64,000 bases of DNA. It comes from Fodinibius salsisoli. Lineage in GTDB: Bacteria; Bacteroidota; Rhodothermia; Balneolales; Balneolaceae. Position numbers and translations under genes: made by a program. The notes under the pieces were generated by a model. The model searched no databases and had not been told where the DNA came from. It was given only the letters and a program-made list of their open reading frames with translations. The stretch spans positions 248,001 to 312,000 of the forward strand of contig NZ_JAGGJA010000002.1 of NCBI RefSeq assembly GCF_026229185.1, written 5' to 3'. Below are positions 45,606 to 55,800 of the stretch, one piece after another (the first letter of the stretch is position 1; every line of letters begins with the position of its first letter).

Positions 45606-46417
45606 AGATGAGATTATATTTCTTTTACATCGCTAACCTATATTTATGTCAAACAGCCAAAGACATAATATCATTATCGTACAAAAGATAGTTTGCCAAA
45701 AATTCTGTTCAAACACAAAAAACGTAATTTGGGGATATGACCATGCATGGGCCCTATCCCTGCCCCGTGGAATAATCCATCAGGACCCATCCACTCCTAC
45801 GCTAAAGCTACGGTGGGCAGGGCTCTGGCTCCTTCAATGCACCGGGACCACAAGGAAGGAGGACGCCTAGATGTCGATTGGAAATATTGGTTAAATGTCC
45901 CTCCTTGTGCCGTGGTTTTGCGGTATAGGGAGGGATTAGGGTGGGTCAAAAAAACGGGAGCAAAGCTCTCTCAGAACGATTGGACATTCCCCCAGGCCAA
46001 GTCCCTGTCTCCTCCGTACCAACTCCTACTGGCAAGGGAGATGCTATGATGGCATAGTCCGGAGAGGAAAATCTGGGAAAGCGACCTCATAACAAACGCA
46101 TTTCAGCTACGGCCTGAGAGATAATAGGGTTTCCCTGTAGAGGCCCGATCGCATCTATCTCTCGCATCAGGTTGTGGTATGAATAGCCAGGAGACGCATA
46201 CGATGCGTCTCTACGATATATGACAACCCGGTCTTGGGTGAATTTTGTTATTTGCACCCACCTGTCGCAAGCGTCTCGTTTGTGACAACCCTTAGCACGA
46301 GCGGACCCACTATGTTAAAACTTCGTAGGACACGCGCTCACGCTATTACAGGATTTTATGATCTTCAAACGATCCATCGGATGGCGAAACCAGCCGTCTG
46401 ATCGGGTTTCCAATCTA
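45606..46417. other. Long noncoding region before glyQS
   Basis: 812 bp. Plus-strand frames of 74 and 100 codons (45646-45870, 45747-46049) have implausible composition and no family resemblance. The segment from about 45740 to 46060 is more G+C-rich than the pseudogene before it. It contains TACCAACTCCTACTGG (46017-46032), whose reverse complement recurs at 58133-58148. No RNA gene recognised. Confidence 0.5.
46191..46211. repeat. Perfect 9-3-9 palindrome
   Basis: GAGACGCAT and ATGCGTCTC separated by ACG. It lies in a noncoding stretch with no T-run on either side. It could be a short palindromic unit of a dispersed family, or a protein site. Confidence 0.5.
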
Positions 46418-47887
46418 CTATTCCGGTTGCCAGCTGTTCATCTTGTCGTTGATAGCTTCACGGAGTCGGCTGACCGGCACACGATCCTGCGTCATATCAT
46501 CGCGGTAGCGGATGGTCACCGTATCTTCGCCTTCCGACTCTACTCCATCGAAGTCCACCGTAATACAGAAAGGCGTTCCTGCTTCATCCTGTCGGCGGTA
46601 GCGCTTACCAATAGAACCGGACTCATCATAAAGCACATTAAAATCTTCGCGCAGATCGTGCTCAATCTTGTGCGCCAGATCCTGCAGCTTATCCTTCTTG
46701 ATAAGCGGGAAGATGCCCACTTTGGTCGGGGCTATCTTGGGATTCAGTTTCAATACGGTACGGGTATCGCCGTCCACTTCTTCCTCGCGGTAGGCATCGC
46801 AAAGCACCATCATCACCGCGCGGTCGAGCCCAATAGAGGTCTCGATCACATAAGGCGTATAGCGCTTCTGCTTCTTCTGGTCGTAATACTCCAGCTTCTT
46901 GCCCGAATACTCGTGATGCTGCGTAAGGTCAAAATCCGTTCGGTTATGGATACCCTCTACTTCCTGCCATCCAATGGGGTATTCATACTCAATATCGGCA
47001 GCTGATGCAGCGTAGTGCGCCAACTTATCTTCGGGATGCGGATGCGTGCGTAGCTTATGCTCCCGGATACCCAGTGCTTTATGCCACTCCAGTCGCTTGT
47101 TGAGCCACTTCTCATATTCTTCAGCGTCGGTGCCCGGTTCTACAAAGTATTGCATCTCCATCTGCTCGAACTCCCGCATACGGAAGACAAACTGCCGGGC
47201 AACTACCTCGTTCCGGAAGGCTTTCCCCACCTGGGCGATACCAAAAGGTACCTTCTGGCGGGCGGTATCCATTACATTCTTGAAGTTCACGAAGATACCC
47301 TGGGCCGTCTCGGGACGCAGATAGACCGCGTCGCCGTCGTCCCCGGAGGAAGTTGCTCCAAACTGTGTCTTGAACATCAGGTTGAACTGGCGCACATCGG
47401 TCCACTCAAAAGCGCCGGATTCGGGCGCCCGGATTTCGTTATCCATAATCAGCTCGTGCAGATCTTCGCACAGCCCTTTCCTGGAGCCGGCCGTATCGAG
47501 TAACTCTTGAAGTTCATCAGCCTCATCAGCTTTATCTTTGCTGCGAAGCTTGGCGATATGCCCTTCCACCAGCATATCGGCACGGTAGCGTTTGTTCGAT
47601 TGTTTATCGTCAATCATCGGGTCGTTAAAGCCATCCACGTGTCCGCTGGCCTCCCACACCTTGGGGTGCATAAAGATAGAGGCATCCAGCCCTACAATAT
47701 TATCGTGGTATTGGGTCATCGCTTTCCACCAGAAATCACGGATATTGCGCTTCAGCTCGGTGCCTAAAGGACCGTAATCATAGACGGCTCCCAGTCCACC
47801 GTAAATTTCTGAGGACTGATAAATGAAACTTCGGGCTTTCGCCAGTGAAACTATGGTATCTAAATTCTTGAGTTCAGTAACGGACAT
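46418..47887 (-). CDS. glyQS: Glycine--tRNA ligase (single-chain, dimeric type)
   Basis: 489 residues. The class II core starts AKARSFIYQSSEIYGGLGAV and has YDYGPLGTELKRN, YLRPETAQGIFVNFKNV (motif 2 region), FGIAQVGKAFRNEV, RMREFEQMEMQYFV and IGLDRAVMMVLCDAY (motif 3). The anticodon-binding domain at the C-terminus begins KIAPTKVGIFPL. It is the eukaryote/archaea-like single-subunit form. The gene is transcribed alone; its upstream side faces asd. Confidence 0.95.
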   Translation of the reverse strand: MSVTELKNLDTIVSLAKARSFIYQSSEIYGGLGAVYDYGPLGTELKRNIRDFWWKAMTQYHDNIVGLDASIFMHPKVWEASGHVDGFNDPMIDDKQSNKRYRADMLVEGHIAKLRSKDKADEADELQELLDTAGSRKGLCEDLHELIMDNEIRAPESGAFEWTDVRQFNLMFKTQFGATSSGDDGDAVYLRPETAQGIFVNFKNVMDTARQKVPFGIAQVGKAFRNEVVARQFVFRMREFEQMEMQYFVEPGTDAEEYEKWLNKRLEWHKALGIREHKLRTHPHPEDKLAHYAASAADIEYEYPIGWQEVEGIHNRTDFDLTQHHEYSGKKLEYYDQKKQKRYTPYVIETSIGLDRAVMMVLCDAYREEEVDGDTRTVLKLNPKIAPTKVGIFPLIKKDKLQDLAHKIEHDLREDFNVLYDESGSIGKRYRRQDEAGTPFCITVDFDGVESEGEDTVTIRYRDDMTQDRVPVSRLREAINDKMNSWQPE

Positions 47888-48056
47888 TGCTACAGTATTT
47901 TTGCGGTTGACGACTTTAAAGATGGCCTAAAATAGTAAAAAATATGCCTTTAATTAATTCTCCTTTTATTCTATTTTCGTTAGCCTGCTATTATGCAGGA
48001 CAACATTAGCTTATAAACTGATTAATATTCAGCAGTAAAGATAAATCTCTAATAAA

Positions 48057-49115
48057 ATGCATTCATATCAAATTGGTGTACTTGGTGCCACTGGCGCTGT
48101 CGGACAAAAATTCATTCGCTTACTCGAAGATCATCCCTGGTTTACAGCTACTAAGCTGGGTGCTTCAAAACGTTCCGCCGGCAAGAAATACAAACACGCC
48201 GTGCACTGGGTAGAAAAGACGGAGCTACCCGCCGAGGTAGCCGATATTGAAGTATCCGAATGCCAATCTGCTGAATTCCAGGACGTTGATTTTGTTTTCT
48301 CCGGTCTGGACTCTTCCGTAGCCGGTGATATTGAGAAGGAATTTGCAGAAGCGGGCATTCCGGTCATCTCCAATGCCAAGAATTACCGCATGCACGACCA
48401 AGTTCCTTTGCTGGTACCCGAAGTAAATCCGGAGCATGCCGAACTGATCAAAAAGCAAACGTTTAGCAGCGATGGCAGCGGCTGGATTGTCACCAATCCA
48501 AATTGTGTATCCGTGCCGCTTTCGATGTCGCTAAAGCCACTGGATGATGCTTTCGGCATTGATTCGCTGGTGGTAACTTCGATGCAGTCTGTTTCCGGGG
48601 CCGGATATCCCGGGGTACCAAGCCTTGATATAGTAGCGAACGTCGTGCCCTATATCGGCGGTGAGGAAGACAAGGTAGAAACGGAATCGACCAAGCTGCT
48701 GGGCCAGGTAAAAGGCGATACAACCGAATTCCGAGATTTCACCATTCAGGCTACAGCTGTGCGTGTTCCTACGATCGAAGGGCATCTGCTCTCTGTGGCA
48801 ATTAAGCTAAAAAATCCACCGGCTGATATAGAAGAAGCACGTGAAGCGTTTACGGATTGGGATAATCCTATAGCCGATCTTGATTTGCCCTCTTCGCCGA
48901 AACAGCCCATTCGCCTCTACGAAGAGAATCGCTATCCACAGCCTCGCCTGCATGCCGACCGAGAAGGTGGAATGCAAACGGCTATCGGACGGTTACGCAA
49001 AGGAAACCTAATGGACCTGGGCTACGTGACGATGGCGCACAATACCATCCGTGGTGCGGCCGGCGGTGCAATATTAAATGCAGAATTGTTAGCTGCCAAA
49101 GGTTACTTTGGATAA
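48057..49115 (+). CDS. asd: Aspartate-semialdehyde dehydrogenase (archaeal/fungal type)
   Basis: 352 residues. N-terminal GVLGATGAVGQKFIRLLEDHP is the NADP site. The catalytic Cys is in IVTNPNCVSVPLS, with QSVSGAGYPGVPSLDI, then a VRVPTIEGHLLSVAIKL strand and MAHNTIRGAAGGAILNAELL. The length, the H-P-W-F-T segment and the N-P-N-C-V-S motif match the archaeal/fungal group and not the usual bacterial one. It reduces aspartyl-phosphate to the semialdehyde, linking aspartate kinase (29962) with threonine, methionine and lysine synthesis. Divergent from glyQS. Confidence 0.92.
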   Translation: MHSYQIGVLGATGAVGQKFIRLLEDHPWFTATKLGASKRSAGKKYKHAVHWVEKTELPAEVADIEVSECQSAEFQDVDFVFSGLDSSVAGDIEKEFAEAGIPVISNAKNYRMHDQVPLLVPEVNPEHAELIKKQTFSSDGSGWIVTNPNCVSVPLSMSLKPLDDAFGIDSLVVTSMQSVSGAGYPGVPSLDIVANVVPYIGGEEDKVETESTKLLGQVKGDTTEFRDFTIQATAVRVPTIEGHLLSVAIKLKNPPADIEEAREAFTDWDNPIADLDLPSSPKQPIRLYEENRYPQPRLHADREGGMQTAIGRLRKGNLMDLGYVTMAHNTIRGAAGGAILNAELLAAKGYFG

Positions 49116-49125
49116 TACATTTTAG

Positions 49126-49161
49126 GTTCTGAATTCAGCGCTGCTGGATTCAGAACTTTTT
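49126..49161 (+). terminator. Rho-independent terminator after asd
   Basis: GTTCTGAATTCAGC (49126-49139) pairs with GCTGGATTCAGAAC (49143-49156, one mismatch), followed by TTTTTACT. It also lies at the end of the convergent gene at 49160. Confidence 0.8.
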
Positions 49162-49552
49162 ACTCTCCTCCCATCTGGTTTAGTTTATACTCCGAAAATT
49201 CCATTCGAGCACGAGAAACCAATTTTTCTGCTTCTTCCTTATCTTTTCTCTTAATCTTTAGCGTTCGGCTGCCCGGTTCGGTGCCCGGCAAATCATTAAA
49301 GGCATCCATAGAAGTTCCTTCCAGGATGATCTTATTGCTAAACCATCCTTTCTCAAACGTTATTTCCTCCAGGTTGCTATACGGTATAATTGTGGTCTTG
49401 CTATCCGATTTGATCATCCCTACGAAGCTATCTTTTAGCTGATATTCCAATTCGAAGCCATCATTCGTAAGCTTGATGAGTCCCTCGACTTCCTTTAGTC
49501 CATGCGAGACTCCGGTAATTTCAAAAGGGACGGTTCTGTTGCTAATATTCAT
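49160..49552 (-). CDS. Small PH-like/GRAM-like protein of unknown function
   Basis: 130 residues, no signal peptide or membrane span. A strand-rich pattern (VPFEITGVSHGLKEVEGLIK, FELEYQLKDSFVGMI, TTIIPYSNLEEITFEKGWF, KIILEG, TLKIKRKD) ends in a helix (EEAEKLVSRARMEFSEYKL), as in pleckstrin-homology-like folds. No family name can be assigned with confidence. It is convergent with asd. Confidence 0.6.
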   Translation of the reverse strand: MNISNRTVPFEITGVSHGLKEVEGLIKLTNDGFELEYQLKDSFVGMIKSDSKTTIIPYSNLEEITFEKGWFSNKIILEGTSMDAFNDLPGTEPGSRTLKIKRKDKEEAEKLVSRARMEFSEYKLNQMGGE

Positions 49553-49709
49553 GATATTTTGATACTGTTTTTGGAGGAACTCACATGATAAATAAAAAAA
49601 TCAAAAAATTATGTAAGGATTTGTCTTTAAAAGGTACTTACCTATAGAACGTTTGAAAAATAACGTCTAAAGCCGTTGATAAAAGAGAGAAAATAAAATG
49701 TCCTTCCGG

Positions 49710-49745
49710 GGTGAAGTAGTGGAGAACTACTTCACCTCTTTTTAA
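49710..49745 (+). terminator. Terminator-like hairpin in the leader of the giant gene
   Basis: GGTGAAGTAGT (49710-49720) pairs with ACTACTTCACC (49726-49736) around 5 bases, followed by TCTTTTTAATC. It is plus-oriented and lies 64 bp before the ATG of the 2382-residue gene, but no plus-strand gene lies between asd (already terminated at 49161) and it. It may attenuate the giant gene or end a small RNA. Confidence 0.65.
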
Positions 49746-49768
49746 TCGACACAGGTTGGCGTGGGATT

Positions 49769-49790
49769 TACAGAGTAGCTACGCTCTGTA
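49769..49790 (+). promoter_or_regulatory. Second leader hairpin before the giant gene
   Basis: TACAGAG (49769-49775) and CTCTGTA (49784-49790) are exact complements with a loop holding GTAGCTAC, itself palindromic. It ends 18 bp before the ATG at 49809. A purine-rich GAGAGAGA precedes the start. Confidence 0.4.
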
Positions 49791-49808
49791 TAATTAAGAG
49801 AGAGACTT

Positions 49809-52800
49809 ATGAACAACCATCATTTACTCATTTGGCTTCTCCTATTGGCTATACCCTCTATTGGGTACAGCCAGTCGACCAATTTCGAAGATGGCTTTGA
49901 GGATGGTGATTTTACCAATAATCCCACTTGGGCGGGCGATGATACGCTTTATACAATTATCTCAGATGGCACAAATAATCTACTCCGGTTACAAGGCAAT
50001 GATGAGGATGGAGGCGTTGACTACTTAAGCGTGGCCTCAGAAGATTCAATAGGCAGCTGGGAGTTTTATGTGCAGCTCGATTTCTCACCTTCCGGGGGTA
50101 ATAAAGCCGATATCTTTCTAATGAGCAATATTGCCAATCTGGAGGGCCCCGTTAATGGATATGCCCTGCGCGCCGGAGAAAGCGGTAGCAACGATGTCTT
50201 TCGGATTGTACGATATGACAGTGGTGCAGAGGGGACTACGGTCCTATCCGGGACAACCGATATAAGTAGTGGCGGCACTTTTCGTGTAAAGGTTGGGCGA
50301 GAATCTGGCGGCATTTGGACTCTGCAGGTTGCTGAAGGCTATAGCGGGATACTAACTCAAGAAGGAAGCTCTCAAGCAGATGATACTTATAATACGACCA
50401 ATTATTTCGGTGTTCGATCTACTTATACCTCTTCCCGGGCAGACCTTTTTCATTACGATTTCAAAATCGACCTTCCACCTTTAATGATGACCGATGCGAC
50501 TGCCCGTGGTGATACTATCGAAGTGACATTTAACCGCCCTTTTGACCAAAGTTCCATACAAAGCGCAGACTTTTTCGTAAATCAAGGAATAGGTGCACCA
50601 TCCAATGTTATAACTTCTTCGCCCTCATCGGCCAAACTTTTCTTTGCCACCCCTTTTTCTTCTAATCAATATGAATTATCGGCTCAGAACATCCAGGATT
50701 TGCAGGGGAATATGATTGTCGAAGATGCCACTGCATCATTTGTAGTGTTTGGATCCCCTGCTGAGAAGGATATCATACTCAACGAATTTATGTATGACCC
50801 GCCCACGGGTCAGCCGGAATATGTGGAGCTTAGAAATACCTCCGACAAATACCTGAATTTACAGCATTGGCAAATTGGAGATGATTCAAACAATCAAGAA
50901 CTATCATCAGATACCCTGGCCATTGCCCCTGACGATTTCCTTGTCATCTCATCGGATACCACTACCCTCTCAACCATTTTTGGTGACCATAACTACCTGC
51001 AGGCGAACCTGCCTTCGCTCAATAATATAGGAGATGCCCTCAAACTGCTGACTAATTCTGGCATACCCGCTGATTCTCTCTACTACCAATCCTCCTGGGG
51101 CGGCGATCAGGTGGCACTGGAACGCCGGTCAGATTCCGTTTCCGCAATTTACCAAGAAAACTGGGCCAACTCCCCCTCCCTCAACAACGGTACGCCCGGC
51201 ACCGAAAACCAAGTGGCATCGGATACGCAACCACCAGACTTACGTTCCTTAAACATCCTGTCCGATTCTAAACTACAACTTTTGTTCAATGAACGGCTCG
51301 ACTCCTCATCCGCAGCCCCAATCCACTACACTATTCCCGGAATTGATATCAATTCTGCTACGCTAACAGCGCCCGATACCATTCATTTAGCTTTGAATAC
51401 TGCGCTGGAAAATGCCCGTGAATACCAGCTAACAATTTCAGGAGTACAAGATATCTTTGGTAATACCAGCACCTCACGGGATACCAGCTTTACCTACTAT
51501 AAAATATCTGCAGTAGATTCGACTGACATATTCATTAATGAATTTATGTTTGATCCTCCATCCGGGCAGTCAGAATATGTGGAGCTTTATAACCCATCAT
51601 CCAAAACGCTGGATTTACAAGATTGGACTCTCAACGATGCCACGGGCTCCGAAGCGATAATATCCTATCAGCAATACTTACTCCCTCCGGATAGTCTGGT
51701 TGTACTGGCTCCCGATTCTACTTTGCTGGTTGATCATCCCGGAGCCTCCCTGATCGAAATGGGCAATCGCTTCCCCTCTCTTAATAACAGTGGTGACAGA
51801 ATAGTATTACGTGATTCCTCCCGGGTGCTTTTAGATTCTCTACAATATGCTGACCACTGGGGTGGAGAACAAATAGCTCTCGAACGACGAAGCCAAACCG
51901 TAGCTGCCCGATACTCCGCAAACTGGGGCGATGCCCCCAATGGGTTTGGAACGCCAGGCCAACTAAATCAGATTGAAGACGACCAAACACCACCAGCGAT
52001 AGATGAGCTTACAATTATTGACAACAACTCTCTTCAGTTAATAATCAGCGAGCACCCAGATATCTCCTCTGCTGAATCGATTAACAGTTACGCCATCTCA
52101 GGCAATCCAACTATCGGTGCTGCTCATGTCCGACAACCAGATACTGTAAGCATCAGTTTATCAGATTCCCTTTTAAACAACACCACCTACACCTTTTCAC
52201 TTGATGGCTTAGAAGACGTATTCGGTAATACCGCAACTGATGTGGATACCACCTTCACCTATTATGAAGTCAGCCCCGCAGATTCGGGACAGGTCTTTAT
52301 CAGTGAGTTTTTATTTGATCCAGAGGAAGGGAAAAGTGAATATATTGAGCTCTACAATCCTACCCAACGGTCATTCGACCTGCAACATTGGACGGTTAAT
52401 GATAACACCGGAACGACTCGAACCATTACTGATGAGCGCTATATTTTGCCGCCGGATGGCTATATCGTTCTTGCAGCCGATCGTTCTTTATCCACGCAAT
52501 ACAGCGATATCTCACTGATCAGCATGGGCACCCAATTCCCCTCTCTCAATAATAGTGGGGATGACATCGTACTGCGCGACTCTTCGGGCATCTTGCTTGA
52601 TTCTCTGCAGTATGCCAGCTCCTGGAGTGTTTCCGAAAAAGCCAGCGAGCGCAAAAGTTATAAACTGCCATCTATTTATAAAGCAAACTGGGCAAGTCCG
52701 GTTGATAGTTCAGGCTCCCCCGGAATGGCCAACACCGTGGCCCCGGATACCCAGCCACCAAGCGTTACTTCTTTTTCAATTTTGGATGAGCACTCATTAC

Positions 52801-55800
52801 AAATCATATTCGATGAATACTTGTCCTCGCCCTCTACAAATGGATTATTCTCTATTTCGGGCGATATACAGATCGGTAATACCCAGTTCCAGGCGCCTGA
52901 TACTGTTTTACTTTCCCTATCCCAGCCCTTAGAGAATGCTGAATTATATACCTTAACTATTTCCGATGTTCAGGATTTATTTGGTAATGCTATGGCCCAA
53001 CGAGATACTTCTTTTACCTACTACAAACCTACGCCCGTGGATTCGGGGCAGGTATTTATCAATGAATTCCGCGCCGAACCATACCCTGGGAGTACAGAGT
53101 ATATCGAGCTGTACAATCCCACCTCCTATTCATTCGACCTGCAACATTGGACGATCAATGACAACCGCCGGAATCCAGCAAGTATTACCAATTCGTCATT
53201 TATCCTGCCACCCCAAAGCTTTGTACTCATCGCTCCCGATAATACGCTATTAACCGAGCATCCGAGTATTAAATTGGTGGCTATGGACCAGTTTCCCTCT
53301 CTGAATAACAGCGGTGATGATATCGTATTGCGCAATATTAACGGTATGCTGTTGGATTCCCTGCAATATAATGCAGAATGGCGAACCGACAGTACCGCTT
53401 TCGAACGGCGTTCTACCTCCGTTTCCGGCTTTTATAAAGAAAATTGGGGACACTCTTTATCTCCAGCCGGTGGTACTCCGGGTACGTTCAACCAAGTGGA
53501 GATGGATACGAATCCACCCATTTTAAACAATCTTGAAATCATCTCAAAACAGCAACTACAGTTAGCTTTTAATGAACGTCTGGATTCTACAGGCAGCCAA
53601 AGAGACCATTTCGGCAGCAATAATCTGGATATAAGCTCCGTGAGTCATACTGCTCCGGATTCTATCACTTTACATCTGGCTACAGACCTGAAGAATGCTC
53701 AACAGTATGAACTTACGCTTTCAGGCCTGCAGGATATCTTCGGAAACCAAATTAGCCCCGAAGATACGACACTGACTTATTTTGCAGTATCTACAGCAGA
53801 TTCAGGCGATGTATTCATCAATGAATTTTCCTTTAATCCCAAAGAAGGTGATACGGAATACATCGAACTGTATAACAACTCCTCAAAATCTTTCGATCTC
53901 CAGGGGTGGACGGTTAATGATAATACCGGTAACAGATCCCGACTATCCGATCAAAAGCACCTGCTACCACCGGATAGTTATATACTTTTAGCCGAGGATT
54001 CTACACTGGCAAAACGACATCCCGACCTACCCGTTATACCGATGTTCAGCCGTTTTCCATCTCTAAACAACGGTGGTGACGACATTGTGCTGCGCGACTC
54101 CTCAGGAACTTTACTTGACTCACTTCGCTACACCGACACCTGGGCCATGCCCGGAAAAGCAGCTGAACGTAGAAGCCATGAACTCTCGGCGAATATCAAA
54201 GCTAACTGGGGAAGTCCCGCTGATACAACCGGCTCTCCCGGTTTACCCAACCTGATTGCCCCGGATGCTCAGTCACCCGTACTTAAAACGTTGGATATTC
54301 TGGGAGACCAAGAGTTACAGCTTATTTTTGATGAGCAAATTGCTGATATCGCTGAATATGGAAGCTTCAAGATATCTTCTTCGACTCAAATTTCGGATCT
54401 GACGTTCTTCGCTCCCGATACCGTCCACTTACAGTTATCCGAACCATTACAAAATGCCACCGAATACCAGTTCTCTATCTCGGAGATACAGGATATGTTT
54501 GGAAACAAATTGACAGCGATCGATACCCTTTTCACCTATTATAAACCATCAGAATCCGATTCGGGGCAGGTGTTCATCAATGAATTCAGCTATAATCCGG
54601 CGGCTGGTCAAACTGAATATATCGAACTCTATAATCACACAAACCACTCTTTTGATCTCCAGGGCTGGACTCTAAGCGATAACAGGGACGAACAAAACCT
54701 GATCACAGATGAGGCTTTCATTCTCCCTCCCGATAATTATGTAGTTTTATCACCAGATAATTCGCTTTTAGAAACGGCTCCGGATCTTCCCCTGATTGCT
54801 ATGGGAAGCCGGTTCCCGGCACTTAACAACAGCGGTGATGACATTGTAATTCGAAACGAAGAAGGCTTGCCTCTTGATTCGCTGAAGTACACTTCGGCCT
54901 GGGGTGGAGAAGAGATTGCTTTAGAGCGTCTAAGTACCAATATTTCGGGAACTTTTAAAGAAAACTGGGGGCCAGCACCTGGTAAGACAGGTTCTCCCGG
55001 ACTACAGAATAGCATTAAGGCTGACCAACAACCTCCGAGTCTGTCTGATGTAAACATTAAAAAGGAGTCAGAACTGCAACTGATATTTTCTGAACGTCTG
55101 ACTGCCGTCAGTGCTGTTAAAAAGTCTAACTACACCCTTTCTCCTGTCCGCAACATACAGCTTATTGCCGCCCGTTCTGATACAGTAACACTTTATCTAT
55201 CGGATCCGCTCATTTCCGGCCAGCATTACACGCTAACCGTTTCAGGAGTCACGGATATATTTGGCAATCAAAGCTCTGAAAACCAAAAAGACCTTGAATA
55301 TATAGAAATAGCTCAGGCCAAAGCCGGAGATATTATTATCAATGAAATGATGACCAATCCCGGGTTAAATTCAGCAGAGTTTGTGGAACTTTATAATCGT
55401 TCGGGCAAAAATATTGACCTTGACAACTGGGCGTTCAGTGACGCCCGCGATGAGGTCAATCTACCTTCCGGTATTATCCTGAAAACCGGAGAATATCTCA
55501 TATTGACTGAAAGTGCCACCTTAGGCCAATCAATTGACCAGGCCCTTACCATTTCTGGTTTTCCAAGTTTGAATAACACAGAGGAAACCCTCAGCCTATA
55601 TGATAGCAATGGACAGCTGATTGACTCTCTGCATTATACTTCGGACTGGCCTGAGGCAGTATCGTCTGCTTCCCTGGAACGTAAGGATCCCAAGGCTGCT
55701 TCGAATGATCCAGCTAACTGGACCACCAATACTACCGAACAGAAAAATTCCGCTGGTATACAAAACAGTACCTACCAAGAAGATATTCTGCCACCCGAGG

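Noticed and set aside
45747-46049. Plus-strand frame of 100 codons in the noncoding stretch before glyQS
   Set aside because: Low-quality composition (Pro, Trp, Lys mixes), no start signal, and surrounded by repeat-like DNA.
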